NCBI GenBank assembly: GCA_018067145.1
Contig: JAGPVD010000022.1
Location: 1 to 64,000 of the forward strand
DNA length: 64,000 nucleotides
Direction: 5' to 3'
From: Methyloceanibacter sp.
GTDB taxonomy: Bacteria > Pseudomonadota > Alphaproteobacteria > Rhizobiales > Methyloligellaceae
The notes beneath the pieces were generated by a model, which saw only the letters and a list, made by a program, of their open reading frames with translations, did not search any database and had not been told where the DNA came from. Positions 10,771 through 23,880 of this stretch are shown one piece after another (positions within the stretch are counted from its first letter, which is position 1; each line of letters opens with the position of its first letter). The position numbers were made by a program, and so were the translations under genes.

Positions 10771-11753
10771 GCGCGGTGACTGATCTCATCATCACCAATG
10801 GCGATGCTGCGGGAGAATTGCTTCGGCGCACGTTGCCCGGCGCGGAAGTCCTGCCGTGGCGCGACGTGTTGCATGAGGGTCCTGTGCCGCTCACCGAGAC
10901 GCTTGAAGAGCTTACGGCTGCCCGTGTCGAGTATTTGGCCGGTGCCGGCGGCGGCGAGATTGCCGCGATCGAATTTGAGTTGACCGCACGCAATCGCGGC
11001 CTGGCCATGAACCCCAATTTTGGCCGCGTGGTTCTGTGGTTTGAGCACGACCTCTACGATCAGCTGCAGCTCTTGCAGGTGCTCGATTGGTTCGCGGCCA
11101 ACCCGCGCGCTGACAGCACCCTGCTTCTCGTCCAGATCGACGACTATATCGGCCGCCAGGAGCCTGAGGCGATAGCGGGCCTTGCGGCAACTGCGAGGCC
11201 CGTCAGCCAGAAACAACTCGACCTTGCCAAGCGCGCGTGGAGCGCGTTCCGGCAGAAGACACCGGAGGCCTGGGCACAGCTTCTCGATGAGGATCTCTCC
11301 GCCCTGCCCTTCCTGAAGCCCATAGTGATCCGCGCGCTGGAGGAACTTCCTGGCGTCGACGGGCTGTCGCGCACCGAGCGACAAATGCTGGGTACGATTG
11401 AGTCTGAGTCCGTTACGTCGCTTGAATTATTCGTTTCCGTGCAACGGCTTGAGGATGCCGAATTCATGGGCGACTGGAGCTTCTGGCGTCTGCTGGACAG
11501 TCTCAGCCTCGCCGAAGAACCGATGATTGCCGGGCTCGAGGAAGCGCCCCTCCAGCGCGAAGATCAAGAACTGGCGAAGGCCTACCTTACGAGCCGGCTT
11601 AGTCTTACCTCGTTGGGCAAGGCGGTGCTGGCTGGTGGCGCCGATTGGGCCGCGCACCACGACGTCGACGAGTGGTGGGGCGGTACGCATCTTACTGAGG
11701 ATGCGCTTTGGCGTTGGAATCAGACGGCCGAGCGGCTGATCGCTCCGGAATAA
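10767..11753 (+). CDS. DUF1835-like protein of unknown function
   Basis: [35 protein letters not shown] and [22 protein letters not shown] start overlaps queF stop by 4 nt. Confidence 0.8.
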   Translation: MSAVTDLIITNGDAAGELLRRTLPGAEVLPWRDVLHEGPVPLTETLEELTAARVEYLAGAGGGEIAAIEFELTARNRGLAMNPNFGRVVLWFEHDLYDQLQLLQVLDWFAANPRADSTLLLVQIDDYIGRQEPEAIAGLAATARPVSQKQLDLAKRAWSAFRQKTPEAWAQLLDEDLSALPFLKPIVIRALEELPGVDGLSRTERQMLGTIESESVTSLELFVSVQRLEDAEFMGDWSFWRLLDSLSLAEEPMIAGLEEAPLQREDQELAKAYLTSRLSLTSLGKAVLAGGADWAAHHDVDEWWGGTHLTEDALWRWNQTAERLIAPE

Positions 11754-11760
11754 TCCCTCA

Positions 11761-12624
11761 TTACGAGCGCCGTTTCACCAGACGGTCTATCTCGACAAGT
11801 TCAGACATCAGCGGTTCAAGCTCTTTGATCGGCACCATGTTGGGGCCATCCGACGGTGCCTTGTCCGGATCTTGATGGGTCTCGATGAAGAGACCGGCGA
11901 CGCCGACGGCCGTCGCGGCGCGGGCCAGCACTGGCACGAAACGCCGCTCGCCGCCGCTGGTGCCGCCCTGCCCGCCCGGCTGCTGCACTGAATGCGTCGC
12001 ATCGAAAATCACCGGCGCGCCAGTCTCGGCGAGAACGGGAAGTGCGCGCATGTCGGAGACTAGTGTGTTGTAGCCGAAGGAGACGCCGCGCTCGGTGATG
12101 AGCACGTTGGGATTGCCGGCGCCGACCACCTTGTCCACCACATGGCGCATGTCCCAGGGTGCGAGGAACTGCCCCTTCTTGACGTTGACCGCTTTGCCGG
12201 TTTTGGCCGCCGCCACCAGAAGGTCGGTTTGGCGGCAGAGGAAAGCTGGGATCTGCAAGAGGTCCACCGCTTCAGCGACTGCCGCACATTGCTCGGGCTC
12301 GTGCACGTCGGTGACGATGGGAAGCCCCGTGACCTCTTTCACCTCGGCGAAGATCGGCAGGGCTTCGTTCAGCCCAAGCCCGCGCGCACTCCCGGCGCTC
12401 GTTCGGTTCGCCTTGTCGAAGGACGACTTGTAGACGAGGCCGAAGCCCAGCCGCTCCGCGATTTCCTTCAAGGCGGTGGCTGTCTCCAGCGCGTGCGCCC
12501 GGCTTTCCAAGACGCAAGGTCCCGCCATAAGAGATAGCGGCAAGCCATTGCCGAAGTTGGCTTTTCCGATGGCAACGGCGGGGCTTGGGGAGAGCTTCAT
12601 GGCTTCATTCATGGGGCGGACCAT
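11761..12624 (-). CDS. kdsA: 3-deoxy-8-phosphooctulonate synthase
   Basis: [33 protein letters not shown]. Confidence 0.97.
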   Translation of the reverse strand: MVRPMNEAMKLSPSPAVAIGKANFGNGLPLSLMAGPCVLESRAHALETATALKEIAERLGFGLVYKSSFDKANRTSAGSARGLGLNEALPIFAEVKEVTGLPIVTDVHEPEQCAAVAEAVDLLQIPAFLCRQTDLLVAAAKTGKAVNVKKGQFLAPWDMRHVVDKVVGAGNPNVLITERGVSFGYNTLVSDMRALPVLAETGAPVIFDATHSVQQPGGQGGTSGGERRFVPVLARAATAVGVAGLFIETHQDPDKAPSDGPNMVPIKELEPLMSELVEIDRLVKRRS

Positions 12625-12661
12625 GGGCCTTAAGCAGCAGGCCCGTCAACTGGCGCGGTGG

Positions 12662-13087
12662 TCAATCGCGCTCGGTGCGCCGCCATTTTGGGCGGCTTTC
12701 CGGGTAACGCCGGACGACGTTCGGGAAGGTTGGAAGCCAGGGCTCACGCCTTCTAGTCCAGAGTTCATAGGTCGGCTGAAACAGTCCCGGCTCATCGAAT
12801 GAGCCAGGGTAGAGATAGAACTCGTCGTCGCGTCCGTAATTGGAATAGATCGGCGCGCCGCAGCTGCGGCAAGAATAGCGGCGCACATTCTCGGAGCTTG
12901 CAAACTCGATGACTTCGCCCGCGACCGTCACGGCCTCGGGGGAAAACACGGCGTAGAAGTTGAACGGCGCGCCATGCGCCTTCCGGCAGGTCAGACAGTG
13001 GCAGACGCCGACGCGATAAGGCTCGCCCCTCGCCTCGACGCGCACCTGGCCGCAGGCGCAACTGCCTTTGTGGATCGTGTCCGGCAT
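12662..13087 (-). CDS. GFA family (Mss4-like) zinc-binding protein
   Basis: GSCACGQVRVEARG, CHCLTCRKAHGAPFNFYAVF, CRSCGAPIYS. Confidence 0.9.
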   Translation of the reverse strand: MPDTIHKGSCACGQVRVEARGEPYRVGVCHCLTCRKAHGAPFNFYAVFSPEAVTVAGEVIEFASSENVRRYSCRSCGAPIYSNYGRDDEFYLYPGSFDEPGLFQPTYELWTRRREPWLPTFPNVVRRYPESRPKWRRTERD

Positions 13088-13093
13088 ATCGAG

Positions 13094-14746
<1,653 letters not shown>

Positions 14747-14808
14747 TTACCGAGGCGTACCCCCAAACAAGCGCGCGAGGACGACTGACAACAGAAATTT
14801 TTTTCCCC

Positions 14809-14826
14809 GCGAGCGTTCCCGCTCGC
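14809..14826 (-). other. Hairpin with GGAA (GNRA-type) tetraloop in the secG-pyrG gap
   Basis: Minus strand GCGAGCG-GGAA-CGCTCGC followed by GGGGAAAAAAAA. Confidence 0.5.
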
Positions 14827-14846
14827 AGGAGTTCCGATGAGAAAGG

Positions 14847-15218
<372 letters not shown>

Positions 15219-15229
15219 TATATATCGCC

Positions 15230-15787
15230 TCAGTCTTGCTGAGGCGCTGTCTTATCCGAATCGGCCACCGTTTGGCTAGGGGCTGGAATCGGTTCTATCG
15301 ACGCGGTGGTATCGCTGGCGTCGGCGGCCATCTGAGCGGGCTCGGTATCGCCCTCGGCTGGGGACGACCAACCGGGCTTGCGGAGTGGCAGAAACGAGTT
15401 GGTTGCGGCGCTTGCTAGGGCTTTGAGCGGTTCTTCGACAGCGGCGACCACGGTCGGCGGCTCAGGTTTACGCTCAGGCAGCTCCATGGGCTTCGGTTTT
15501 GGAACCCGTACACCGTCGGTTCGGCACCGGAAAGCGGTCTTTTCTTCGACCAACAGATAATGCCTGACCTTCTCGATCTCGTCGGCGTTATGCAGATTTT
15601 CCTTCACCCAGTCAGGCCCTCGCGAAAGCGCCGCCTTGAGCTTGCTGGTCAGAAGGCTCTTCTGCTCCGCTTTGAGGGTCTTGCAATCCGCGCTGTCGAG
15701 CGGCTCGGCGCTCGCACCGGTGCTGAGTGCCGCCGTCGCACAAGCGGTGAACAGCGCAAGACTTATGAAGCGCGTAAATACCATCAT
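15230..15787 (-). CDS. Secreted/periplasmic protein of unknown function
   Basis: Signal peptide ending STGASA; DCKTLKAEQKSLLTSKLKAALSRGPDWVKENL...RHYLLVEEKTAFRC; Pro-rich C-terminal half. Confidence 0.7.
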   Translation of the reverse strand: MMVFTRFISLALFTACATAALSTGASAEPLDSADCKTLKAEQKSLLTSKLKAALSRGPDWVKENLHNADEIEKVRHYLLVEEKTAFRCRTDGVRVPKPKPMELPERKPEPPTVVAAVEEPLKALASAATNSFLPLRKPGWSSPAEGDTEPAQMAADASDTTASIEPIPAPSQTVADSDKTAPQQD

Positions 15788-15875
15788 GCTTCTGGGAAAA
15801 CCGTCCCCCCTCCCAAGACCAAGTGTCCACCATGGCCAAGATTAACTGATTTGCCAAGCCCGGTTCTCATAAGAA

Positions 15876-16649
15876 TCAGCCCCCGGCTCCGTCCCGGTAG
15901 ACCGCCAGAATACCGTAGAAATCAGTGGTTTTGAGGCTGGCGCCCCCAACAAGGGCTCCATTGACGTCAGGCACGAAGAGAAGCTCCGCCGCATTGGTAG
16001 GTTTGACCGAGCCGCCATAGAGGATTCGCGTGGCCTCGCTCTCGGCCTGCCCAAGCAACCGGCCGAGAACCTCGCGAATGAAACCATGGACCTTCGCGAC
16101 ATCGTCGAGCGTTGGTGTGAGTCCTGAGCCGATGGCCCAAACGGGCTCATAGGCCATCACGGTATTGGCGGCCCTCGCCTCCTCCGGCACCGACCCCTGA
16201 ATTTGGCGCTTAAGCACGTCGAGCGTCTCGCCGTCGCGGCGCTCGGCTTCGGTCTCACCAATGCAGATGATGGCTGTGAGGTCCGCGCGATAGGCTGCCA
16301 GCGCTTTAGCTTTGACCAGAGCGTCGTTCTCCCCATGATCGATACGTCGTTCGGAATGGCCGACGATGACGGCTGTGGCGCCTGCATCGGCCAGCATTTC
16401 CGCGGAGATGTCGCCGGTATGAGCCCCAGACGGCAGAGGGTGGCAGTCCTGGCCACCGAGCGCGATATCCGTTCCGGCGAGAATTTCCACCGCCCGGCTA
16501 AGCAGCGTCGCCGGTGGACATACCATGACGTCTGCCTCTGCAACGGGTGCCTCCGCTAGCTGCTCGCGCAATGCGCCGAGCTCGGCCAACGAACTGTCGA
16601 TACCGTTCATTTTCCAATTGCCGGCAACAAGCGGCCTGATCGAAGTCAC
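15876..16649 (-). CDS. tpiA: Triosephosphate isomerase
   Basis: [35 protein letters not shown]. Confidence 0.97.
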   Translation of the reverse strand: MTSIRPLVAGNWKMNGIDSSLAELGALREQLAEAPVAEADVMVCPPATLLSRAVEILAGTDIALGGQDCHPLPSGAHTGDISAEMLADAGATAVIVGHSERRIDHGENDALVKAKALAAYRADLTAIICIGETEAERRDGETLDVLKRQIQGSVPEEARAANTVMAYEPVWAIGSGLTPTLDDVAKVHGFIREVLGRLLGQAESEATRILYGGSVKPTNAAELLFVPDVNGALVGGASLKTTDFYGILAVYRDGAGG

Positions 16650-16828
16650 GTCCCTCTCCCGTCTCCGCCTTGTGCGGCGCTTGCACGCCTGACGGTTTTC
16701 CTGCTTTCCAGAGAATTTGGCGCATGCTTCAGGCCGCCTTGCCGCGCTGGCCCTTGCTACCTATGATGCGCGCGCCGCGCCGGACCGTCCTAGCATCGGA
16801 CGCCAGCGTGGCTTTGGCAAATGTTGAA

Positions 16829-18748
16829 ATGGAAGGTTTTCGGGGCGTGGCACTCGACACATTACGCAAAGGCGCTGGCCGGTTCTTAGGCCTCATTCTT
16901 GTTAGTCTCCTGGTGATCAGCTTTGCGGTCTGGGGGATCGCCGATATTTTTACAGGCTATGGCAGCCAGACCCTGATCCGTGTCGGTGACACGGACATCA
17001 ACTCGCAAGGCTATTTGCGGGCGCAGCAGGAAGTGCTGCGGTCTATGAGCCAGCAGGCCAAGCGCAGCCTCAGCCTTCAGGAAGCGCGCGCGATGGGTCT
17101 TGAGAACCGCGTGCTTGAGCGGGTGATCGGCGGCGCGGCTGTCGATACTCATGCCAAGCATCTCGGCCTTGGCATTAGCGACGACGCCCTGCTTGCGAAG
17201 ATCATGACGGACCCGTCCTTCCAAGACTCAGCCGGAAACTTCAACCCCGTCGCGTTTCAGCAGGCCTTGCGCAATATCGGCATGAACGAACCGGGATACA
17301 TCTATTCCCTGCGCGAGCAGAATTTGCGCCGCCAGCTTCTCACCACGGTCGGCGATGCGTCGAATTCTCCGCAAGTGCTGGTCGACGCGCTCAACCGCTT
17401 CAACGAGGAGCGGCGTATTCTGAGCTACGTCCTTGTTACGAAATCCGCCGCGGATGCGGTGGGTGCGCCCACAGAGACGGCGTTGAAGGCGTATTACGAC
17501 AATCACGAGGCCAAGTTCACCCAGCCGGAATTTCGTAAGCTCGGACTTCTTGCTGTGACGCCGGAGACGGTCAAGGAGCAGGTTAATATTACCGAAGACG
17601 ATCTTATGGCGTCTTACGAGGCGCAACGGGATCAACTCGGCAAGCCGGAACGCCGGCATCTCCAGCAGATGGCCTTCCCCGATATGGAGTCGGCCAAAGC
17701 GGCCCACGACAAGATCGCTTCGGGTGCTGACTTCGTCGAGGTTGGGGCGGAGCTGGGGCTAAGCGAAGGCGACGTCGAGCTTGGCGCCGTTGCGCACAGC
17801 GAGCTCGCCGACCCGAAGGTTGCGGATAAAGCATTCGAGCTTGACGTGAACACAGTCAGTGAGCCGATGGCCGGCAAGCTCGGCAGCGTTGTGCTGGTGC
17901 GCGTTACCGCGATCGAGCCCGGTGAGACGCCATCCTATGAGGACAGCAAAGACGACATTGAGAAGAATATCCTCAAAGAGCGTGCGTCCGGCGCCATCTT
18001 CGACATGCATGATCGGGTGGAAGACGAGCTTGGGGCTGGATCGACTCTTGCGGAGATCGCCAGCAAGCTGGGCCTCAACTATCAGCTAATCGATCAAATC
18101 GACCGTCAGGGCCGCACGCCAGATGGAACGGCGATTACACTGCCCGCGCAGAAAGATGTGTTGAACGGCACCTTCGCCACCGACACCGGAATCGAGAACG
18201 ATCCCATCGATGCCAGAGACGAAGGCGTCATTTGGTATGAGGTGCTCGGCGTGACGCCGGAGAATCTCAAGCCGTTTGATGACGTGCGCGATGAGGTTGA
18301 GACCGGCTGGCATGAAGATGAAACCCGGAACCAGGTCGCCAAGTTTGCACAAGGCTTGGTCACGAGCTTGAGCAACGGCGGCAAGTCTTTGGAAGACGTG
18401 GCAACGGAGCTTAATGCCGAAGTGCTGCCGACCTCGGGGCTGAAGCGCGATGACATCACCGTCAATGTGTTGCCGCCGGCTGTGGCGCAGGCCTTCACGC
18501 TGCCGAAGGGTGGTTATGGCTCGGCCCCATCGGGCGTCGACGAAGGCCGCATCGTGTTTAAAGTGGACGACGTCGTCGAGCCGCCGGTGCTTGATGAGCG
18601 GATGACCAAGACGCTCAAAGCGCAGCTTGGACTTCTTCTGAGCGAAGACACCATCGCCGAGTACTTTGGCGCGTTGGAGTCCCGTTATGGCGTCAAGGTC
18701 AATCAGCAGGCGCTCGCCAAGCTTGTGGGTACCAGCGAGGCGCCATGA
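16829..18748 (+). CDS. PpiD-like periplasmic peptidyl-prolyl isomerase / SurA N-domain chaperone
   Basis: N-terminal TM anchor (RFLGLILVSLLVISFAVWGIADIF), SurA-N-like region, PpiC-like central region. Confidence 0.87.
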   Translation: MEGFRGVALDTLRKGAGRFLGLILVSLLVISFAVWGIADIFTGYGSQTLIRVGDTDINSQGYLRAQQEVLRSMSQQAKRSLSLQEARAMGLENRVLERVIGGAAVDTHAKHLGLGISDDALLAKIMTDPSFQDSAGNFNPVAFQQALRNIGMNEPGYIYSLREQNLRRQLLTTVGDASNSPQVLVDALNRFNEERRILSYVLVTKSAADAVGAPTETALKAYYDNHEAKFTQPEFRKLGLLAVTPETVKEQVNITEDDLMASYEAQRDQLGKPERRHLQQMAFPDMESAKAAHDKIASGADFVEVGAELGLSEGDVELGAVAHSELADPKVADKAFELDVNTVSEPMAGKLGSVVLVRVTAIEPGETPSYEDSKDDIEKNILKERASGAIFDMHDRVEDELGAGSTLAEIASKLGLNYQLIDQIDRQGRTPDGTAITLPAQKDVLNGTFATDTGIENDPIDARDEGVIWYEVLGVTPENLKPFDDVRDEVETGWHEDETRNQVAKFAQGLVTSLSNGGKSLEDVATELNAEVLPTSGLKRDDITVNVLPPAVAQAFTLPKGGYGSAPSGVDEGRIVFKVDDVVEPPVLDERMTKTLKAQLGLLLSEDTIAEYFGALESRYGVKVNQQALAKLVGTSEAP

Positions 18749-20310
18749 GTCCTGCGCGCACTTCGGTGACGCCTTTGCCGCAAGAAGGCGGGTCTGCTCC
18801 GATTGAGCCAGATTTTCCGACATTCGCGCGCCTCTATGAGGAAGGCGTGCCGCAGGTCGCGTGGACGCGACTGGTCGCCGACCTTGAGACGCCCGTCTCG
18901 GCCCTGTTGAAGGCCGCTCATGAACGGCCGAGCAGCTTTCTCCTCGAGTCGGTCGAAGGCGGCGCCACGCGTGGCCGCTACTCTATCATCGGCTGCGAGC
19001 CCGATGTCATCTGGCGCGCCGAGGGAAACAAAGCCGAGATCAATCGGTCACCGCACTCCGACCCTGACGCCTTCGTGGCCTCGCCGCAGCCGGCGCTGGA
19101 ATCGCTTCGCGCCCTGTTGGCGGAATCGGCGATCACCCTGCCCCACGAATTGCCGCCCATGGCGGCCGGCATCTTTGGCTATATGGGCTACGACACGGTG
19201 CGTCTGATCGAGGACTTGCCGGGCGGCAAGGCGGACCCGCTCGGCCTGCCGGACGCCATTTTGTTGCGCCCGACGCTGATCGTGATCTTCGACAGCGTCC
19301 GAGATGAGATGACAGTGGTGACGCCGGTGCGGCCTGCCCCTGGCGTCAATGCCAAGGCGGCTTATGAGCGTGCCGCCGATCGGCTTAATGTTTTGGTGGA
19401 ACGGCTGGACAAGCCTTTGCCGCATGTGGGCGATCTCAATGTGCATGCACCTCATCCAGAGCCGAAAGCGACCACAACGCCCGAAGCCTATATGGCCAAG
19501 GTGACGCGCGCCCAGGAATACATTTCCGCCGGCGACATCTTCCAGGTGGTGTTGAGCCAACGCTTTGAGGCGCCATTCGAGTTGCCGCCGTTTGCTCTCT
19601 ACCGGGCGCTCCGCCGGGTCAATCCCTCCCCGTTTCTCTATTTCCTGAACTTCGGGGACTTCGCCGTGGTGGGGTCGAGCCCGGAGATTTTGGTCCGTGT
19701 CCGCAAAGGCGAAGTCACCGTTCGGCCGATTGCCGGTACGCGGCCCCGCGGCGCGACACCGGAAGAAGACGCGGCGCTTGGCGAGGAACTTCTTGCCGAT
19801 ACCAAGGAACGTGCCGAGCATTTGATGCTGCTCGATCTTGGCCGCAACGACGTTGGCCGGGTTGCGGAAGTTGGCAGCGTGCGCGTCACCGACAGTTTCT
19901 TCCTCGAATATTACAGTCAGGTCATGCACATCGTGTCCAATGTCGAGGGGAAGCTCGATCCTCGTTTCGATGCGGTCGATGCATTGATGGCTGGGTTCCC
20001 GGCGGGCACCGTGTCCGGTGCGCCGAAGGTTCGCGCGATGGAGATTATTGATGAGCTCGAGGATGAGGCGCGCGGCATCTATGCTGGTTGTGTTGGCTAT
20101 TTCTCGGCGGACGGTGAAATGGACAGTTGCATCGTGCTCAGGACATCGGTGGTGAAGGACGGGGTCATGTATGTGCAGGCGGGCGCAGGCTTGGTCGCCG
20201 ATAGCGTGCCGGAGCGTGAACAGGCGGAGTGCCAGAGCAAAGCTGGCGCGTTGTTCAAGGCGGCTGACGAGGCCGTGCGTTTCGCCGCGCGCGCCAAACG
20301 CGGCCAATAA
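18745..20310 (+). CDS. trpE: Anthranilate synthase component I
   Basis: SYSIIGCEP-type N-domain; AGTRPRGATPEEDAALGEELLADTKERAEHLMLLDLGRNDVGRV. Confidence 0.97.
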   Translation: MSPARTSVTPLPQEGGSAPIEPDFPTFARLYEEGVPQVAWTRLVADLETPVSALLKAAHERPSSFLLESVEGGATRGRYSIIGCEPDVIWRAEGNKAEINRSPHSDPDAFVASPQPALESLRALLAESAITLPHELPPMAAGIFGYMGYDTVRLIEDLPGGKADPLGLPDAILLRPTLIVIFDSVRDEMTVVTPVRPAPGVNAKAAYERAADRLNVLVERLDKPLPHVGDLNVHAPHPEPKATTTPEAYMAKVTRAQEYISAGDIFQVVLSQRFEAPFELPPFALYRALRRVNPSPFLYFLNFGDFAVVGSSPEILVRVRKGEVTVRPIAGTRPRGATPEEDAALGEELLADTKERAEHLMLLDLGRNDVGRVAEVGSVRVTDSFFLEYYSQVMHIVSNVEGKLDPRFDAVDALMAGFPAGTVSGAPKVRAMEIIDELEDEARGIYAGCVGYFSADGEMDSCIVLRTSVVKDGVMYVQAGAGLVADSVPEREQAECQSKAGALFKAADEAVRFAARAKRGQ

Positions 20311-20328
20311 CCGGCAGGCGGCGGGAAG

Positions 20329-20850
20329 ATGCTCACACTCAGTCTTCTCCGTCATGCCAAGTCGAGCTGGAAGAATCCTTCATTGCCGGATCGTGAGCGG
20401 CCGCTCGCCGCGCGCGGTATCACCGACGCGCCGTTGATGGGCCGCGCCATTACTGAACGCGGCATCGATCCTGAGCTTGTGTTGTGCTCATCCGCGCGGC
20501 GTACAGTGGACACGCTTTCGCTGGTGTTGCCGGAGCTGAAAGTGGAGCCGAGCGTCGTCTACGAGGACGCGCTTTATCATGCCAGCGCGGCAGAGATGCT
20601 TCACAGGCTGCGCGATGTCCAGCCTGGCGCCAACCGGGTCATGATGGTCGGGCATAACCCCGATATCCAGAGGCTGGCGCTTGATCTGATCGGCTCGGGC
20701 CCGAAGCATATGCGGAACCACCTGATGGAAAAATATCCGACCGCGGGGCTCGTAGTGATCAACTTCACCGCCGGTCTGTGGTCAAGCGTCGATATCAATA
20801 GCGGCGCCCTGAATCAGTTCCTCGTACCGAGAGAACTACGGGCGAGCTAA
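20329..20850 (+). CDS. SixA-like histidine phosphatase family protein
   Basis: LSLLRHAKSSW RHG motif; VMMVGHNPDIQRLA. Confidence 0.9.
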   Translation: MLTLSLLRHAKSSWKNPSLPDRERPLAARGITDAPLMGRAITERGIDPELVLCSSARRTVDTLSLVLPELKVEPSVVYEDALYHASAAEMLHRLRDVQPGANRVMMVGHNPDIQRLALDLIGSGPKHMRNHLMEKYPTAGLVVINFTAGLWSSVDINSGALNQFLVPRELRAS

Positions 20851-20897
20851 TCTCCTCAACCTTGACGGGCTAACGGTCTGGGGCGTAACACCAAGCC

Positions 20898-21518
20898 ATG
20901 CTGACCCTGATCGATAACTACGACAGCTTCACCTACAATCTCGTTCATTTCTTTGGGGAATTGGGCGCTAGCACACAGGTCTATCGCAACGACAAAGTCA
21001 CCGTAGACGAGGTCCTGGCGGAAGGGCCGGAGGCCATCGTGCTATCGCCGGGGCCCTGCGATCCCGACCGTGCCGGGATTTGTCTCGACCTGATTGCGCG
21101 CGCCGGTCCGGTCCTGCCGATCCTCGGCGTGTGTCTCGGCCATCAGGCGATCGGCCAGGTCTATGGCGGCAACGTGGTGCGGGCGCCTGTTATAATGCAC
21201 GGCAAGCTGTCCAAGGTGCACCACACGGACAAAGGCCTGTTCGCCGGACTGCCGCAGGATTTCTCCGCCACGCGCTACCATTCGCTGACTGTCGAGCGCG
21301 ACACCCTGCCCGACGATCTTGAGATCACGGCGGAGACCGTTGACGGCATCATCATGGGCGTCCAGCACAAGCGATACCCGGTGCATGGCGTCCAATTTCA
21401 TCCCGAGAGCATCGCCTCGGAGCACGGGCATCAATTGCTCTCCAACTTCCTCGATCTCGCCCGCGTCGAGCGGCGTGCGCGCGGGATTTCACAAAGAGAA
21501 ACTGTCGGTGCCCTCTAG
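20898..21518 (+). CDS. trpG: Anthranilate/aminodeoxychorismate synthase glutamine amidotransferase
   Basis: [41 protein letters not shown]. Confidence 0.95.
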   Translation: MLTLIDNYDSFTYNLVHFFGELGASTQVYRNDKVTVDEVLAEGPEAIVLSPGPCDPDRAGICLDLIARAGPVLPILGVCLGHQAIGQVYGGNVVRAPVIMHGKLSKVHHTDKGLFAGLPQDFSATRYHSLTVERDTLPDDLEITAETVDGIIMGVQHKRYPVHGVQFHPESIASEHGHQLLSNFLDLARVERRARGISQRETVGAL

Positions 21519-21528
21519 TCCCGCGCCT

Positions 21529-22563
21529 ATGGACGATGCGGCGCCTCAGGATCTCGGTTGGGCCATCAAGAAGGTGGCCGCAGGCGAAAGCCTGACCCAG
21601 ACGGAATCGGCTGAGGCCTTCGAGCAGATCATGTCCGGCGGCGCGACCGACGCGCAGATCGGCGCGCTTCTTCTTGGCATGCATGTGCGAGGCGAGACGG
21701 TGGATGAGATTGCCGGCGCCGCGCGCGTGCTGCGGGCCAAGGCCCTGCCCGTGCGTGCGCCCGCAGGCGCTATCGACACCTGCGGCACGGGCGGCGACGC
21801 CAAAGGCACGCACAATATCTCCACCTGTACCGCCTTTGTGGTGGCTGGCGCGGGTGTGCCTGTGGCCAAACACGGCAATAAGTCGGTCTCTTCGCGCTCG
21901 GGTTCGGCCGATGTGCTGGGCGCGCTTGGGGTCAATCTCGAATGCCCGCCTGAAATCATCGAGCGTTGTATCGCCGAATGCGGGCTCGGCTTTATGTTTG
22001 CGCCCGCCCATCACGCTGCGATGCGTCACGTGGCCAAGGTTCGGGGTGAGCTTGGCGTGCGCACCATCTTCAATCTGCTTGGTCCCTTGGCCAATCCGGC
22101 TTCGACGAAATTCCAAGTGGTCGGCGTGTTCGCCGAGAAATGGGTCGAGCCCATCGCCAATGTGCTCGGAATACTCGGCGTGGAGCGGGCCTGGGTGGTG
22201 CATGGCGCCGATGGGCTGGATGAGCTCACCACCACTGATGTCAGCCATGTGGCGGTTATCGATCACGGCAACATCTCGACTTTCAAGATTTCGCCGCGAA
22301 ACGCCGGACTGCCGGACGCGAAGCCCGACGATCTGATCGGCGGCGATGCAACGGAGAACGCCGCTCACATCCGCGCCGTGCTGCAGGGAAACAAAGGGCC
22401 CTTGCGGGACATCGCTCTGCTGAACGCGGCGGCGGCACTGCTGGTGGCAGGCAAGGCCAAAACCTTGCGTGACGGTGTTGCTCTTGCCGCGGAGTCCATC
22501 GACAGCGGCAAGGCGGTGGCTGTCCTCGAGGCGCTGGTTAAGCTCAGCCGTGATACGGTCTGA
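21529..22563 (+). CDS. trpD: Anthranilate phosphoribosyltransferase
   Basis: [42 protein letters not shown] at 21508 is an alternative start. Confidence 0.96.
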   Translation: MDDAAPQDLGWAIKKVAAGESLTQTESAEAFEQIMSGGATDAQIGALLLGMHVRGETVDEIAGAARVLRAKALPVRAPAGAIDTCGTGGDAKGTHNISTCTAFVVAGAGVPVAKHGNKSVSSRSGSADVLGALGVNLECPPEIIERCIAECGLGFMFAPAHHAAMRHVAKVRGELGVRTIFNLLGPLANPASTKFQVVGVFAEKWVEPIANVLGILGVERAWVVHGADGLDELTTTDVSHVAVIDHGNISTFKISPRNAGLPDAKPDDLIGGDATENAAHIRAVLQGNKGPLRDIALLNAAAALLVAGKAKTLRDGVALAAESIDSGKAVAVLEALVKLSRDTV

Positions 22564-22580
22564 GCCGGAAGGTCTCAGTC

Positions 22581-23399
22581 ATGTCACAAGTGCTCGACAA
22601 AATCCTCAGCTATAAGCGCGAAGAAGTTGACGCGGCAAAGAAAACACTACCGGAGGCTTCAGTACGGGCTGGCGCCGAAGCTGCTCCGCCGGTGCGTCCC
22701 TTCATCGGCAGCCTGGCGTCGCGCATTGCTGACGGCGGCCTTGGGTTGATCGCGGAGATCAAGAAGGCGAGTCCCTCCAAGGGCTTGATTCGGGAGGCTT
22801 TCGATCCACCTGAACTCGCCCGCGCCTATGCGGCGGGCGGTGCGGCCTGTCTGTCCGTGCTGACCGACAAGCCCTCCTTTCAGGGGCACCCGGACTATCT
22901 GATGTCGGCGCGCGACGCCTGCAGCCTGCCGGTTCTGCGCAAGGATTTCATGGTCGATCCCTATCAGGTGCTGGAGGCCCGCGCCCTTGGCGCCGACTGC
23001 ATTCTCATCATTCTGGCCGCTGTCGACGACGCGATGGCGCAGGAGTTGGAGAGTGTCGCGCACGCGCTCGGCATGGATGTTCTCGCCGAGGTGCATGACG
23101 AGGACGAGCTGACCCGCGCCCTGCGGCTCACCACCAAGCTGATCGGTATCAATAATCGTAACCTCAAGACGTTCGACACCACGCTCGCCACGACCGAGAG
23201 GCTGGCGCCGCGTGTCCCAGGGGATCGCATGGTGGTGGCCGAGAGCGGCATCTTCACCCATGCGGATTTGACCCGGCTTGCCGCCTGCGGCGTGCGCAGT
23301 TTCCTCGTGGGTGAGAGTTTGATGCGACGGGACGATGTGGCCGCGGCCACGCGCACGTTGCTGACCGGCACGCCGGTCTCGGCGGAGGCTGCGCAATGA
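22581..23399 (+). CDS. trpC: Indole-3-glycerol phosphate synthase
   Basis: [33 protein letters not shown]. Confidence 0.97.
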   Translation: MSQVLDKILSYKREEVDAAKKTLPEASVRAGAEAAPPVRPFIGSLASRIADGGLGLIAEIKKASPSKGLIREAFDPPELARAYAAGGAACLSVLTDKPSFQGHPDYLMSARDACSLPVLRKDFMVDPYQVLEARALGADCILIILAAVDDAMAQELESVAHALGMDVLAEVHDEDELTRALRLTTKLIGINNRNLKTFDTTLATTERLAPRVPGDRMVVAESGIFTHADLTRLAACGVRSFLVGESLMRRDDVAAATRTLLTGTPVSAEAAQ

Positions 23400-23875
23400 G
23401 CGGGCGTCTGTCACACCTCAACGACAAGGGCGAAGCGCGCATGGTCGACGTGTCGGCCAAAGACGTGACATCGCGCACGGCAATTGCCGAGGGTTTCGTG
23501 GCCATGGCGCCGGAAACCCTCGATCTCATTCTTGAGGGCAAGGCTGAGAAGGGTGACGTGTTGGCGATCGCGCGTGTCGCAGGCATCATGGGTGCCAAAC
23601 GGACCCATGAGTTGATCCCCCTCTGTCATCCCCTGCCCGTGACCCAGGTGAAGCTCGACTTCACGCCGTCGCGTGACCCGTCGGGCATCGCGGTCCGGGC
23701 CGCAGCCAAAGTCGAGGGCAAGACGGGCGTAGAAATGGAAGCTCTTACAGCGGTTTCTGTCGCCTGCCTGACCCTTTATGACATGTGTAAAGCGGTAGAT
23801 CGCGCCATGAGTTTCTCGGGCATCCGCCTCGTTGAGAAGACTGGCGGCCGCTCTGGCGATTACCGGGCGCCCTAA
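23396..23875 (+). CDS. moaC: Cyclic pyranopterin monophosphate synthase
   Basis: [46 protein letters not shown]. Confidence 0.97.
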   Translation: MSGRLSHLNDKGEARMVDVSAKDVTSRTAIAEGFVAMAPETLDLILEGKAEKGDVLAIARVAGIMGAKRTHELIPLCHPLPVTQVKLDFTPSRDPSGIAVRAAAKVEGKTGVEMEALTAVSVACLTLYDMCKAVDRAMSFSGIRLVEKTGGRSGDYRAP

Positions 23876-23880
23876 AGCCG

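Noticed and set aside
19048-20355. 435-aa minus-strand ORF antisense to trpE
   Set aside because: Same effect; His/Arg-rich translation with no recognisable domain, fully covered by trpE.
21352-22368. 338-aa minus-strand ORF antisense to trpD
   Set aside because: Antisense shadow of trpG/trpD; no domain signature.
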